DNA of 64,000 nt from NCBI RefSeq assembly GCF_900177545.1, contig NZ_FXBQ01000001.1, forward strand, positions 372,001 through 436,000, in the 5' to 3' direction. Source of the stretch: Maritimibacter sp. HL-12 (GTDB lineage Bacteria > Pseudomonadota > Alphaproteobacteria > Rhodobacterales > Rhodobacteraceae). This document shows, piece after piece, positions 1 through 9,528 of this stretch. The notes beneath the pieces were generated by a model. That model worked only from the letters and a program-made list of their open reading frames with translations. It made no database searches and was not told the DNA's origin. The translations under genes and the position numbers were made by a program. Each line of letters opens with the position of its first letter. Positions within the stretch are counted from its first letter, which is position 1.

Positions 1-898
1 CGCCGGTGGGCGGCACGATGTGGGCGGCATCGCCGGCAAGAAACAGGTTGCCCCAGCGCATCGGCTCGGCGACGAAGGAGCGCAACGGCGCGATCGACTT
101 CTCGATCGACGGCCCGGTTTCGAGCCCGGCCGCCACGTCGTCCGGCAGGCGGCGCTTGAGCTCATCCCAGAACGCCTCGTCCGACCAGTCTTCCACGCTG
201 TCGGTGAGCGGCACCTGGATGTAGTAACGGCTGAGCACCTGGCTGCGCAGCGAACACAGCGAGAAGCCGCGTTCCGTGCGCGAATAGATCAGCTCGGGGC
301 TCACCGGCTTCGTGCGGCTGAGCACCCCGAGCCAGCCGAAGGGATAGATCTTCTCGTATTCCTTCAGCACATCGCGCGGGATCGACTTGCGGCTCACGCC
401 GTGGAACCCGTCGGCCCCGATGATGAAGTCGCACTCCACCCGGAAGGTCTCGTCGCCCTGCCGGTAGGTAAGCGCCGGGCTGTCGCTGTCGGCACCGTGG
501 ATCGCCACGTCGAGCGCCTCGTGGATCACATTGCCACCCATCTTCTCGCGCGCGTCGTAAAGATCGCGTGTGAGCTCGGTCTGGCCGTAGACCACCACCG
601 AGTTCCCGCCGGTATGCCCGGCCAAGTCGACCCGATGCATTTTGCCGTTATCGTTGATGAAAAACCCTTCGTGGATCTCGCCCTCGGCATCCATCCGCGC
701 GCCGCACTGCGCCTCGCGCATCAACTCGGCGAAGCCGTGCTCCAGAACGCCGGCGCGGATCCGGCTCAGCACGTAGTCTCGGGTGTGCTTTTCCAGCACC
801 ACGTTGTCGATGCCCTTGAGGTCGAGCAACTGGCTCAGCATCAGCCCCGAGGGGCCTCCGCCGATGATACCCACCTTGGTCTTGATCGTATTGGTCAT
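1..898 (-). CDS. pobA: 4-hydroxybenzoate 3-monooxygenase, 3' end beyond window
   Basis: FAD-dependent aromatic hydroxylase that converts 4-hydroxybenzoate, NADPH and O2 to protocatechuate in the cytoplasm. The 299 visible codons start at ATG 898, 5 bases after a GGAGG ribosome site. They carry the FAD-binding GGGPSG near residue 14, the DG motif GADGFHGVSR near 160, and the GD motif LAGDAAHIVPPTG just before the edge. The family is about 390 residues, so roughly 90 C-terminal residues lie to the left of position 1. It is transcribed divergently from the AraC-type gene at 986. The meta-cleavage genes immediately to the right would consume its product. The identity is firm. Confidence 0.95.
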   Translation of the reverse strand, partial: MTNTIKTKVGIIGGGPSGLMLSQLLDLKGIDNVVLEKHTRDYVLSRIRAGVLEHGFAELMREAQCGARMDAEGEIHEGFFINDNGKMHRVDLAGHTGGNSVVVYGQTELTRDLYDAREKMGGNVIHEALDVAIHGADSDSPALTYRQGDETFRVECDFIIGADGFHGVSRKSIPRDVLKEYEKIYPFGWLGVLSRTKPVSPELIYSRTERGFSLCSLRSQVLSRYYIQVPLTDSVEDWSDEAFWDELKRRLPDDVAAGLETGPSIEKSIAPLRSFVAEPMRWGNLFLAGDAAHIVPPTG

Positions 899-985
899 GG
901 CGTTTCCTCCTGTCCTGTCCCGATCATCGCAAGATTGGCACCGATTTGAATGGATCTACCCGGCCAAAACATGTATGGATCGAAC

Positions 986-1834
986 ATGAAAGCGATCGAG
1001 AGCTTCAATCTGTTCGGCGAAAGCGACGACCTGCCCGACGTGGTCCATTGCGAGACCATCGCGGCGCGCTCGGTGCGGCACGACTGGGAATTCACCCCGC
1101 ACCGCCATGCCCGGCTGCACCAGGTTCTGCTGGTGGCGCGCGGCGGCGGGCGCGGCACCTTCGACGGCGAGACCCGCCCGCTCGAAGGTGGAAGCCTCGC
1201 CAATGTCCCCACCGGCTGCGTCCATGCCTACAGCTTCACCCCGGGCACCGAAGGCTGGGTGGTCACGATCCCGGCCGAGGTGCTCGACGAGGGACTGGCC
1301 GAGGGCGAGGGCCTGCGCCCGCTGCTTGCGCGGCCTTGTGTCATAGGTGGAACGGAAGAAATCGAGACCACGATCAAGGCGATCTTCACCGCTTTCGAGG
1401 CCCGCAAATTTGCCCGCGCCCACGAGTTGCGCGCCCGCGTCGCCCTGCTGGCGGGGCTGGTCGCGCGCGCCATCGCGCGCGCCGCCCCGGGTGACACCCC
1501 GGCCGAATCCACGCTCCAGCGACGCTTCGAAGCACTGGTCGAAACCCACTATGCAGAGCATTTGCCGGTCGCGGCCTATGCCGCGCGCCTCGGCGTCACG
1601 CCGACCCACCTGAGCCGGGTCATGCGCGCCGCCACCGGCGCGCCCGCTTCGGCCGCGATCCAGCAGCGGATCATCCGCGAAGCCCGGCGCAACTTGGTCT
1701 ATTCGAACCTTTCAGTCTCGCAGATCGCCTATGCGCTCGGCTACGACGATCCGGCGCATTTCTCCCGCGTCTATCGCCGCGCCACCGGGCTGTCGCCGCG
1801 CCAGTTCCGCCAAAAGACCGAGGCCGCGGGATAA
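986..1834 (+). CDS. AraC-family regulator, probable pobA activator
   Basis: Transcription factor of 282 residues. An N-terminal cupin-like sensor region (about 40-120, rich in His and Gly, with HRHARLHQ) is followed by a C-terminal double helix-turn-helix of AraC type (about 185-275, ending PAHFSRVYRRATGLSPRQFR). The frame is open from 950, but the Met at 986 (MKAIESF) fits the family start better. It diverges from pobA across about 90 bases, the usual layout of a PobR/PobC-type regulator sensing 4-hydroxybenzoate. That ligand is inferred from position only. Confidence 0.85.
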   Translation: MKAIESFNLFGESDDLPDVVHCETIAARSVRHDWEFTPHRHARLHQVLLVARGGGRGTFDGETRPLEGGSLANVPTGCVHAYSFTPGTEGWVVTIPAEVLDEGLAEGEGLRPLLARPCVIGGTEEIETTIKAIFTAFEARKFARAHELRARVALLAGLVARAIARAAPGDTPAESTLQRRFEALVETHYAEHLPVAAYAARLGVTPTHLSRVMRAATGAPASAAIQQRIIREARRNLVYSNLSVSQIAYALGYDDPAHFSRVYRRATGLSPRQFRQKTEAAG

Positions 1835-1846
1835 CCCTTCAGCCCC

Positions 1847-1995
1847 TTTTCTCTTGGCCCAAATACTCCGGGACCCTCTCGGCGTTTCCACGCGTGGAAA
1901 CGCCTGCCGGGTTCGCGGTTGCGCCCGCGCAACCACTCAGGATCCGGGGGCTGAGCCCCCGGCCGGTCGCCCCGGGCGCAGCCCGGGGCGAAACT
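1847..1995. repeat. Compound intergenic hairpin repeat, copy A
   Basis: Fills the gap between the convergent AraC and ligB genes. It has the core CTTGGCCCAAATACTCCGGG at 1853-1872 and two perfect G/C hairpins at 1944-1962 and 1968-1990, the second with a 10-bp stem and GCA loop. It ends against the ligB stop codon. Compared with the copies near 5.25, 52.5 and 55.5 kb it contains about 70 extra bases, including a perfect 24-bp palindrome. Read from ligB it resembles a terminator with two G/C hairpins. Confidence 0.7.
1881..1904. repeat. Perfect 24-bp palindrome inside repeat copy A
   Basis: Twelve bases (GGCGTTTCCACG) are followed directly by their exact reverse complement. It lies in sequence absent from the other repeat copies and could be an operator, a cruciform or a terminator arm. 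No function is assigned. Confidence 0.55.
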
Positions 1996-2847
1996 TCAGG
2001 CCGCGCACTCCAGCAACAGCGTGCCCGATGCCGTGTTCGAGATCGGGATATGATAGTTGCGGGTGATCTCGGTCACGTCGTCGCCCAGCGCGCCGCGCAT
2101 CATCATCCACATCAGGAACTCGGTGCCCTGCGCGCCCGCCTTCTCGACCAGTTCCATCCGGGTGATCTTGGTCAGTTCATCGGGGTTGTGCACGATGTTC
2201 TCGAGGCAATACTGGTCGAACTCCTTGTTGATGAAGCCCGCGCGCTCGCCGTCGAGCTGGTGCGAAAGCCCACCGGTGCCGAGCACCACGATCTTGGCAT
2301 CCTCCTCGGGGAAGCTCAGCAGCGCCTTGCGCAGCGCCCGGCCAAAGGCAAGTGCCCGCTTCAGCGTCGGGATCGGATGCTGCACGGTGTTGGCGCTGAT
2401 CGGCACCGTCTTCGGCATGTCGGGGTGATGCGGCGCGCCCGGCCAGAACAACTGCATCGGCACCACGAAGCCGTGATCGACCGGCAGTTCCTGGCAGGAG
2501 GTGATGTCGAACTCGTCGGCGACCATGCTCTCGATGATGTGCCAGCTCAGCTCAGGCGCACCGGGGAACGGATCGAGGCTCGGCAGACCCCAGCCCTCGT
2601 CTTCGTTCTTGTATTCATGCGCCGCGCCAATCGCGAAGGTCGGCATCTTGTCGAGGAAAAACCCGAGCCCGTGATCGTTGTAGATGTTGATCACGTAGTC
2701 CGGCTTGTTGTCCTTGATCCACTGGTGCACCTTCGGATAGCCGTCGAAGAAGGGCTTCCAATAGGGATCGTCGTAAAGCTCCTTCTGGATCGCGTTGCCC
2801 ACCGCGGGAATGTGGGAGGTGGTGATACCGCCAAGAATTTTCGCCAT
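1996..2847 (-). CDS. ligB: Protocatechuate 4,5-dioxygenase beta (catalytic) subunit, copy 1
   Basis: Catalytic Fe(II) subunit (283 residues) of the extradiol dioxygenase that opens protocatechuate between C4 and C5 to 4-carboxy-2-hydroxymuconate semialdehyde. The N-terminal GGITTSHIPAVG supplies an iron-binding His, YNDHG near residue 58 fits the second, and a conserved acidic and His-rich middle (ELPVDHGFVVP) follows. The start lies 12 bases after the ligA stop with a GGAGGAACG site. A diverged second copy is at 8667. Gallate dioxygenases are relatives, but a separate small alpha subunit and the ligC/ligI neighbours favour protocatechuate. Confidence 0.92.
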   Translation of the reverse strand: MAKILGGITTSHIPAVGNAIQKELYDDPYWKPFFDGYPKVHQWIKDNKPDYVINIYNDHGLGFFLDKMPTFAIGAAHEYKNEDEGWGLPSLDPFPGAPELSWHIIESMVADEFDITSCQELPVDHGFVVPMQLFWPGAPHHPDMPKTVPISANTVQHPIPTLKRALAFGRALRKALLSFPEEDAKIVVLGTGGLSHQLDGERAGFINKEFDQYCLENIVHNPDELTKITRMELVEKAGAQGTEFLMWMMMRGALGDDVTEITRNYHIPISNTASGTLLLECAA

Positions 2848-2859
2848 GATCGTTCCTCC

Positions 2860-3219
2860 TCAGGCCTGCGATTTCAGGTAGTCTTTGAATTCATCGGTGC
2901 TCATGCCGGTCTGCAGTCCGCCCACGTCCTGCACCGAAAGGCCGAAGATCCCGGCGAACTTGGCGAGGTAGTAGATGTTCCCCCCCGCCGCGATCAGCCC
3001 GAGCACGTCGCGCTTGCGGATCGCCTCCTTCTGCGCATCGTTGAGGCCGTATTTCTCCATGAAGGCCTCTTCATCGGCCTTGAACGCCTCGCGGTTCTCG
3101 GCCTTGTTGAACGCGTAGCACATCTTGTTGAGCGCATAGCCCTTCATCGCCTGCGTGCCGTCGAAGATCGTCGTTCCGGGAATGTCGATATGGTAATCGA
3201 ACGCTGGCATATCCGCCAT
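2860..3219 (-). CDS. ligA: Protocatechuate 4,5-dioxygenase alpha subunit, copy 1
   Basis: Small helical partner (119 residues) that caps the LigB active site. It carries the family features YHIDIPGTTIFDG, ALNKMCYAFNK and GGNIYYLAKFAGIFG. The frame is open to 3300, but a GGAGGAG site just before the ATG at 3219 (MADMPAF) fixes the start. It is followed after 12 bases by ligB. The spacer to ligI upstream contains a long palindrome (3242-3285). Confidence 0.92.
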   Translation of the reverse strand: MADMPAFDYHIDIPGTTIFDGTQAMKGYALNKMCYAFNKAENREAFKADEEAFMEKYGLNDAQKEAIRKRDVLGLIAAGGNIYYLAKFAGIFGLSVQDVGGLQTGMSTDEFKDYLKSQA

Positions 3220-3241
3220 CGTCTCTCCTCCTGTGTTTGAC

Positions 3242-3285
3242 GCGCAATCGGTTCCGAAAACCGGGTTAAGCTTTTCGGATTGCGC
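3242..3285. repeat. Intra-operon palindromic repeat of the CCGAAAACCGG type
   Basis: Outer arms GCGCAATC (3242-3249) and GATTGCGC (3278-3285) plus inner arms CGAAAA (3255-3260) and TTTTCG (3272-3277) fold into one interrupted hairpin between ligI and ligA. The layout resembles extragenic palindromes common in Rhizobiales. It may trim or stabilise the mRNA between these cistrons, or be a mobile repeat remnant. Confidence 0.55.
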
Positions 3286-3287
3286 TC

Positions 3288-4181
3288 CTATTTCGCCCAA
3301 TACAGACGCATCGGGTTGTCCACGAGCAGTAGCCGCTGCTCCTCGGGTGTTCGCGCGATCTTCGGGATGAAGTCGACAAGCTTGCCGTCGTCGGGCATGT
3401 GCGACGTCATGTTCGGGTGTGGCCAGTCGGTGCCCCAGAGCACCCGGGTCGGGAAAAGCTCCACGATCCGGCGCGCGAAGGGCACGACATCGTCGTATTC
3501 CGGCGGACCTTCGAGACTGAGGCGTTCGGGGCAGGTCACCTTCGACCAGATGTTGTCGTTGCGCGCCATCAGCTCGATGAAGCGCTGGAAATCGGGGTGA
3601 TCCACCCCTTTGGCCACGTCGGGCCGGCCCATGTGGTCGACCACGATGATCCCCGGCAGGGTTTCGAGAAACGGCGCCAGATCCTCGAGATCGGCGGCCT
3701 CGAAATAGACCACGGTCGACCAGCCGAATTCCTGGATACGCTCGGCGACGGCCGTGAAATGCTCGCGCGGCGTGGCATCGACCAGGCGCTTGACGAAGTT
3801 GAACCGCACGCCACGAATACCGGCCGCGTCCATCTCGGCGAGCTCGTCGCGGCTGATGTCATGGCGCACGCTGGCGATGCCGCGAGCCCGTTCGCCCGCC
3901 GCCCGGCAGGCATCCATGGTGGCGGCATTGTCCTTGCCGTGGCAGGTCGCCTGAACGATCACGTTGCGCGAGAACCCGAGATGGTCGCGCAAGGCAAAGA
4001 GCCTGTCCTTGCCGGCGTCGCAGGGGGTGTACTTGCGCTCCGGCGCGAAGGGAAACGCCGCGCGCGGGCCGAAGACGTGGCAATGCGCGTCGACCGCGCC
4101 CTCGGGCAGCACGAATGCCGGCTTCGAGGGGCTGGGGTGAAAATCCAGCCAGTCGGCGTCGGTGATCTGTGTCTCGGCCAT
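3288..4181 (-). CDS. ligI: 2-pyrone-4,6-dicarboxylate lactonase
   Basis: Amidohydrolase-fold lactonase (297 residues) that hydrolyses 2-pyrone-4,6-dicarboxylate to 4-oxalomesaconate. The N-terminal metal-site-like VDAHCHVFG has His near 33 and 35. VDHMGRPD and the C-terminal LWGTDWPHPN with its catalytic Asp are typical of LigI. A longer open frame reaches 4649, but the ATG at 4181 gives the family length and sits 2 bases after the tautomerase stop. It follows LigC and precedes the isomerase, hydratase and aldolase in the pathway. Confidence 0.93.
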   Translation of the reverse strand: MAETQITDADWLDFHPSPSKPAFVLPEGAVDAHCHVFGPRAAFPFAPERKYTPCDAGKDRLFALRDHLGFSRNVIVQATCHGKDNAATMDACRAAGERARGIASVRHDISRDELAEMDAAGIRGVRFNFVKRLVDATPREHFTAVAERIQEFGWSTVVYFEAADLEDLAPFLETLPGIIVVDHMGRPDVAKGVDHPDFQRFIELMARNDNIWSKVTCPERLSLEGPPEYDDVVPFARRIVELFPTRVLWGTDWPHPNMTSHMPDDGKLVDFIPKIARTPEEQRLLLVDNPMRLYWAK

Positions 4182-4183
4182 CG

Positions 4184-5242
4184 TCAGTCTCCGAAAACCA
4201 CGCCGTCCATCAGCTTGCGCGCGGTGCGCAGGATGGCGGCGGAAGTGGGGGTTCCATTGTCGTCCAGCCGGGCGATGATGGTCATCTCCCCGGTCGGGTG
4301 TTCGATACTGAGCCGGCGCTCGGTGCCTTCGCCGGTCACCGCAAGCGCGGCGGCCGGGCTGCCGTCGAGCAGGCAGGCCGTGGCGACCGACACCGCGCCG
4401 AGCACGCCGATCGTCTTGTGGCAGCGGTGCGGAATGAAGGTCCGCGTCGAAATCGCGCCACCGCCGGAAGGCGCGCTCACCATCGTCATCTTCGGCACGC
4501 TCTTGCCGGCCACGTCGCCAAGGTTCATCAGCGGCCCGGCCTTCAGGCGGATCGCCTCCAGCCTCGCGCGCAGCGCCTCGTCCGCCTCCAGTTCCTCCGG
4601 CGTCTCCGCCCCGGTGATCCCGAGATCCCCCGCCCGCATCACAACGCAAGGCATGCCGTTGTCGATCAGCGTCGCCTCGATGCCCTCGATCACGTCCACC
4701 ACGTTGCCGGTCGGCAGCAGCGCCCCGCAGGACGATCCCGCGGTGTCGCGAAACTCCAGCGGCACCGGCGCGGCGCAGCCCGGCACCCCGTCGATCCGCG
4801 CCTCGCCTGCATAGCGTACCCGTCCGCCCGGCGTCTGCACCCGCGCCACCGCCACCTGCCCGGTGTTCTCCATGAAAATCGCCACCGGCGTCTCGCCGTC
4901 CCCAGCCGCCACCAGCCCGCGCTCGATGGCGAAGGGACCGACGCCCGCGAGCATGTTGCCGCAGTTCTGTGCATCGGTGACGATGGGCTGGTCAACGAAC
5001 ACCTGCAGGAACAGGTAATCCACGTCCACCCCGGGGCGCTCAGACCGTTTCACCACCGCCACCTTCGAGGTCAGCGGATCGGCCCCGCCCATGCCGTCGA
5101 TCTGGCGGATGTCGGGCGAGCCCATGACGCGCAGCAGGAAGGCGTCGCGCGCCGCGGGGTCGGCGGGCAGGTCTTCGGCAAGGAAGTAGCCCCCTTTCGA
5201 GGTGCCTCCCCGCATCCACATGCAGCGCAGGCCGTCAGCCAC
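4184..5242 (-). CDS. galD: 4-oxalomesaconate tautomerase (PrpF family)
   Basis: PrpF/diaminopimelate-epimerase-fold isomerase (352 residues). The N-terminal MWMRGGTSKGGYF, the catalytic-type Cys in TDAQNCGNML and a second Cys in TAGSSCGALLPTGN are the family signature. In the protocatechuate and gallate routes the family member (GalD, or LigU in Sphingobium) converts 4-oxalomesaconate between tautomers or double-bond isomers before hydration. The start is a GTG at 5242 with GGAA about 9 bases ahead. The exact reaction (GalD-like keto/enol or LigU-like allylic shift) cannot be decided from sequence. It is 2 bases from ligI. Confidence 0.87.
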   Translation of the reverse strand: MADGLRCMWMRGGTSKGGYFLAEDLPADPAARDAFLLRVMGSPDIRQIDGMGGADPLTSKVAVVKRSERPGVDVDYLFLQVFVDQPIVTDAQNCGNMLAGVGPFAIERGLVAAGDGETPVAIFMENTGQVAVARVQTPGGRVRYAGEARIDGVPGCAAPVPLEFRDTAGSSCGALLPTGNVVDVIEGIEATLIDNGMPCVVMRAGDLGITGAETPEELEADEALRARLEAIRLKAGPLMNLGDVAGKSVPKMTMVSAPSGGGAISTRTFIPHRCHKTIGVLGAVSVATACLLDGSPAAALAVTGEGTERRLSIEHPTGEMTIIARLDDNGTPTSAAILRTARKLMDGVVFGD

Positions 5243-5250
5243 GGGCTTGT

Positions 5251-5335
5251 TCCTTTTTCTTGGCCAAAATACTCCGGGGGTGCGGGGGCAGCGCCCCCGT
5301 GTGGGTCGGCGCGCGCAAGCGCGGCGAACCTTGGC
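5251..5335. repeat. Compound intergenic hairpin repeat, copy B
   Basis: Located between ligK and galD. It has the core CTTGGCCAAAATACTCCGGG (5259-5278), a CGGGGGC-AGC-GCCCCCG hairpin (5283-5299) and a second alternating G/C arm (about 5308-5328). Read on the minus strand it begins just after the ligK stop, as copies A and D do for ligB and puuD. Here transcription must presumably continue through it to reach galD. Confidence 0.65.
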
Positions 5336-5340
5336 CCCGA

Positions 5341-6033
5341 TCAGACATACTTCAGCCCCTTCTCGGCCAGGCGTTCGCGCATGCCGTAGATGTCGAGCCC
5401 AAGCTCGCCCGCCTCGAAGCGGGCGCGCTTCTCGGTCTCGTTCGCCTCGCGGGCACGGGCCTTGTCGAGCACCTCCGCCGCCTCCTCGCGGCGCACCACC
5501 ACCACGCCGTCGTCATCGGCCACGATCACGTCGCCCGGGTTGACAAGGGCATCGGCACAGACCACCGGCACGTTCACCGAGCCCAGCGTCTCCTTGATCG
5601 TGCCCTGCGCCCCGATCGCCTTCGACCAGACCGCAAAGCCCATCGCCTCGAGGTCAGCCACGTCGCGCACGCCGGCGTCGATCACCAGCCCGCGGCAGCC
5701 GCGTGCCATCGCGGAGGTCGCCAGCAGGTCGCCGAAATAGCCCGCATCCGACGGCGAGGTGGTGCCGAGCACCATGATGTCACCCGCCTGCAACTGCTCG
5801 ATGGCGACGTGGATCATCCAGTTGTCCATCGGGGGCGCGAGGATCGTCACCGCCGACCCGGCCACCCGCGCGCCGCGGTAGATCGGCCGCATGTAGCTCG
5901 CGAGCAACCCCTTGCGGCCCTGCGCCTCGTGCACCGTGGCCACGCCGCATTTTGCGAGCCCGTCGATCACCTCCGCGGCCGCGCGCTCGATGTTCTGGAC
6001 GACGACGCCCGTGGTTCCCGCCTGATACGACAT
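5341..6033 (-). CDS. ligK: 4-carboxy-4-hydroxy-2-oxoadipate aldolase
   Basis: RraA-fold class II aldolase (230 residues), the last step of the pathway: it splits 4-carboxy-4-hydroxy-2-oxoadipate to pyruvate and oxaloacetate and often also decarboxylates oxaloacetate. The GDLLATSAM loop and [12 protein letters not shown] (Arg and Asp of the substrate/metal site) are visible. The Met at 6033 overlaps the preceding stop by one base (TGATG), so it is translationally coupled to the hydratase. Longer open frame upstream is the galB gene read in another frame. Confidence 0.92.
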   Translation of the reverse strand: MSYQAGTTGVVVQNIERAAAEVIDGLAKCGVATVHEAQGRKGLLASYMRPIYRGARVAGSAVTILAPPMDNWMIHVAIEQLQAGDIMVLGTTSPSDAGYFGDLLATSAMARGCRGLVIDAGVRDVADLEAMGFAVWSKAIGAQGTIKETLGSVNVPVVCADALVNPGDVIVADDDGVVVVRREEAAEVLDKARAREANETEKRARFEAGELGLDIYGMRERLAEKGLKYV

Positions 6034-6770
6034 CAATCCAGCTCGTCCACGGTGCGCGGGAAGATCGCCTCGAAGCCTTCGGCGTATTTTGCCGCCCGTC
6101 CGCCGGCCTGCCCGCCCGAATTGCGCCGGAAATGGTTGCCCCGGTTCTCCGCCACGTTCTCGTAGAAGTGCCACAGGTGCTCCTGGCCCTGCATGCACTG
6201 GATCGCGGCCCATTTCTTGTCCCAGACCTCGGTGATGTCGAGAAAGACGTTCGGTTTCCAGCCCATCTGCTCGGTCTGGTGCGGCTCGAACAGGTAAAGC
6301 TGCGGCGCGCCGAGCACCTTCTGGCCGGGGTTGTGGCCCCAGGCCTGCGCCACCATGCGGGCCTCCAGCGCGAAGTCGGTGGTGCGCATGTGGTCGGTGT
6401 TGTACGGGTCCCACTTCGAGTGCGACATCATCCACTTCGGCTGCACCTCGCGGATGATGTCCACCATCATGTCGAGGGTTTCGCGGCCGAGATCGAGCGG
6501 GTAGTCGCCACGGTCGAGGAAGCGGATATCGGAAACCCCGAGCGCGGCGGCGGCGGCCTCCGCCTCCTTGCGCCGTTCGGTCTTCACGGTCTCCAGCGTC
6601 ATGCCGTCCTGCTTCCACAGCTTGGCGCTTTCGCCACGCTCGCCGAAGCTCAGGCACACGACGGTCACGTCGTAGCCGCGCGCCTGGTGCAGCGCGATGG
6701 CACCGCCGGCGCGCCAGACGAAATCGGCCGAGTGGGCCGAGATCACGAGAGCGGTTTTCTTGTCCGACAT
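6033..6770 (-). CDS. galB: 4-oxalomesaconate hydratase, PIG-L/LmbE type
   Basis: Zinc-dependent PIG-L/LmbE-fold protein (245 residues). The metal motif appears as AHSAD near residue 12 in place of the usual AHPDD, with a second His-rich site at [16 protein letters not shown]. In Pseudomonas putida the homologue GalB hydrates 4-oxalomesaconate to 4-carboxy-4-hydroxy-2-oxoadipate. Sphingobium uses an unrelated amidohydrolase (LigJ), so this cluster combines lig- and gal-type enzymes. It is the first gene of the leftward operon and diverges from the LysR-like gene. Confidence 0.88.
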   Translation of the reverse strand: MSDKKTALVISAHSADFVWRAGGAIALHQARGYDVTVVCLSFGERGESAKLWKQDGMTLETVKTERRKEAEAAAAALGVSDIRFLDRGDYPLDLGRETLDMMVDIIREVQPKWMMSHSKWDPYNTDHMRTTDFALEARMVAQAWGHNPGQKVLGAPQLYLFEPHQTEQMGWKPNVFLDITEVWDKKWAAIQCMQGQEHLWHFYENVAENRGNHFRRNSGGQAGGRAAKYAEGFEAIFPRTVDELD

Positions 6771-6929
6771 GAGGGTCTCCCTGATTTTCCGCGCTGGGCA
6801 TTCGCCCGTTTGACCACCGGATTAGTCTCACGCAACCCGCATGACCATTTGAATCCCGCGCCAGTATCATAAATAATTGCTATAGCTATCCGAAACGAGT
6901 CTCGGTTCAAGCAAGGTCGGATCACTGTC
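6771..6929. promoter_or_regulatory. Divergent promoter region, galB / double-HTH LysR
   Basis: A 159-base intergenic region. It contains a short AT-rich patch (about 6865-6890), striking in this GC-rich DNA, with the overlapping dyads GCTATAGC (6879-6886) and ATAGCTAT (6882-6889). This is the expected place for a LysR-type operator controlling both directions. No experimentally known site is matched. Confidence 0.5.
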
Positions 6930-8135
6930 ATGGAATTGGATTTTCCAAATCTCAGGCACCTCAGGGCTTTCATGGAAGTGTCGGATGCAGGTGGAATCAG
7001 CGCCGCGTCCCACCGTGTGCACCTGTCGCAACCGGCGGTGACACAGGCCATTGCCGGGCTCGAGGCGCGCTTCGGCGTCAAGCTGCTCGACCGTCGCCCG
7101 GAGGGCATGTTTCCCACCCCCGAAGGTGAGGTCCTGCTGCTTCGGGTGCGGCGCATGTTCGGCATTCTCGCCCAGGGCGCGGGTCGCGCGTTGCGTCTTG
7201 CCGGACGGCGCGACGGCAAACCGGTCGCGGATTTTCATGCCCGCGCCACGGCGGCGCAGTTGCGCGCGCTGGTCGCCATCGGCGAGGCGGGCAGCTTCAG
7301 CCTCGCCGCGCGCAACCTGGCGATCTCGCAGCCCTCGATTCACCGCGCGGGGCGCGATCTGGAACGGCTCTCGGGCCTCAAGCTGTTCTTGCCCGGGCGC
7401 CGTGGTATCGAGCTGACGCCGCAGGCCGAGGCGTTTTCGCGCGCCGTGAAACTTGCTGGCGCAGAACTCGCCCAGGGTCTTGACGAACTCACCCGTCTGC
7501 GCGGGCAGGACGCCACCCGGATCAGGGTCGGCTCGATGCCGCTGTCGCGCACCGAGATCCTGCCCGGTGCCTGCGACGCACTTCTGCGCGAAGCGGCGGG
7601 GGTGCAGATCCGCCTCGTCGATGCCCCCTACAGCGAGCTCCTGCGCGAGTTGCGCCACGGCGATCTCGACGTGTTGATCGGCGCGCTGCGCGACCCCCTG
7701 CCCGCCGAAGACGTGGTGCAGGAACGTCTGTTCGACGATTCCCTTGCCGTGGTGGTGCGCCCCGACCACCCGCTGGCGGGCCGGGCCGGGCTCAGCCTCG
7801 CCGATACCCTTGCCTATCCATGGATCGCGCCGCCGAAGGAAACCCCGGCGGGGGCCTATCTGTTTCGGGCGCTCGGGATCGGCAGGTTGGAAAAAACGCC
7901 GGTGCGGGTGGTGACCTCGTCGATGGTGCTGGTGCGCGGCATGCTTTCGCGCGGCGACTATCTCACCATCCTGTCGCCCCGGCAGGCGGCGGTGGAGATC
8001 GCGCAAGGGCTGATGGTGCCGCTCGATCTGCCGCTGCCCGGATCGGAACGGCCGATCGGGATCACCACACGGGCCGACTGGATGCCGACGCCAACCCAGG
8101 CGCGGTTTCTCGAACACGTGCGCGCGGCGGTCTGA
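6930..8135 (+). CDS. LysR-type regulator with two tandem winged-HTH domains
   Basis: Regulator of 401 residues, about 100 longer than a normal LysR protein because the DNA-binding part is duplicated. Helix-turn-helix 1 spans about 7-66 (SAASHRVHLSQPAVTQAIAGL) and helix-turn-helix 2 about 108-166 (SLAARNLAISQPSIHRAGRDL). A LysR substrate-binding domain fills about 197-400. It sits between the two halves of the 4,5-cleavage gene set and diverges from galB, so it probably senses an intermediate of this pathway. The effector and operator are inferred, not shown. Confidence 0.88.
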   Translation: MELDFPNLRHLRAFMEVSDAGGISAASHRVHLSQPAVTQAIAGLEARFGVKLLDRRPEGMFPTPEGEVLLLRVRRMFGILAQGAGRALRLAGRRDGKPVADFHARATAAQLRALVAIGEAGSFSLAARNLAISQPSIHRAGRDLERLSGLKLFLPGRRGIELTPQAEAFSRAVKLAGAELAQGLDELTRLRGQDATRIRVGSMPLSRTEILPGACDALLREAAGVQIRLVDAPYSELLRELRHGDLDVLIGALRDPLPAEDVVQERLFDDSLAVVVRPDHPLAGRAGLSLADTLAYPWIAPPKETPAGAYLFRALGIGRLEKTPVRVVTSSMVLVRGMLSRGDYLTILSPRQAAVEIAQGLMVPLDLPLPGSERPIGITTRADWMPTPTQARFLEHVRAAV

Positions 8136-8274
8136 CCATGGGGGACGCGCGCGATTTCGAAGCCGCGTGCCGGACCACCGCCTATAGGCAGAACGAATAG
8201 GCGGGTGGGGGTTTTTATTTCCCTTCCGCGGCCCCACCTCATAAGCAGCAGGCACCCGCGAACAGGAGTATCCC

Positions 8275-9518
<1,244 letters not shown>

Positions 9519-9528
9519 GGAGGAACCC

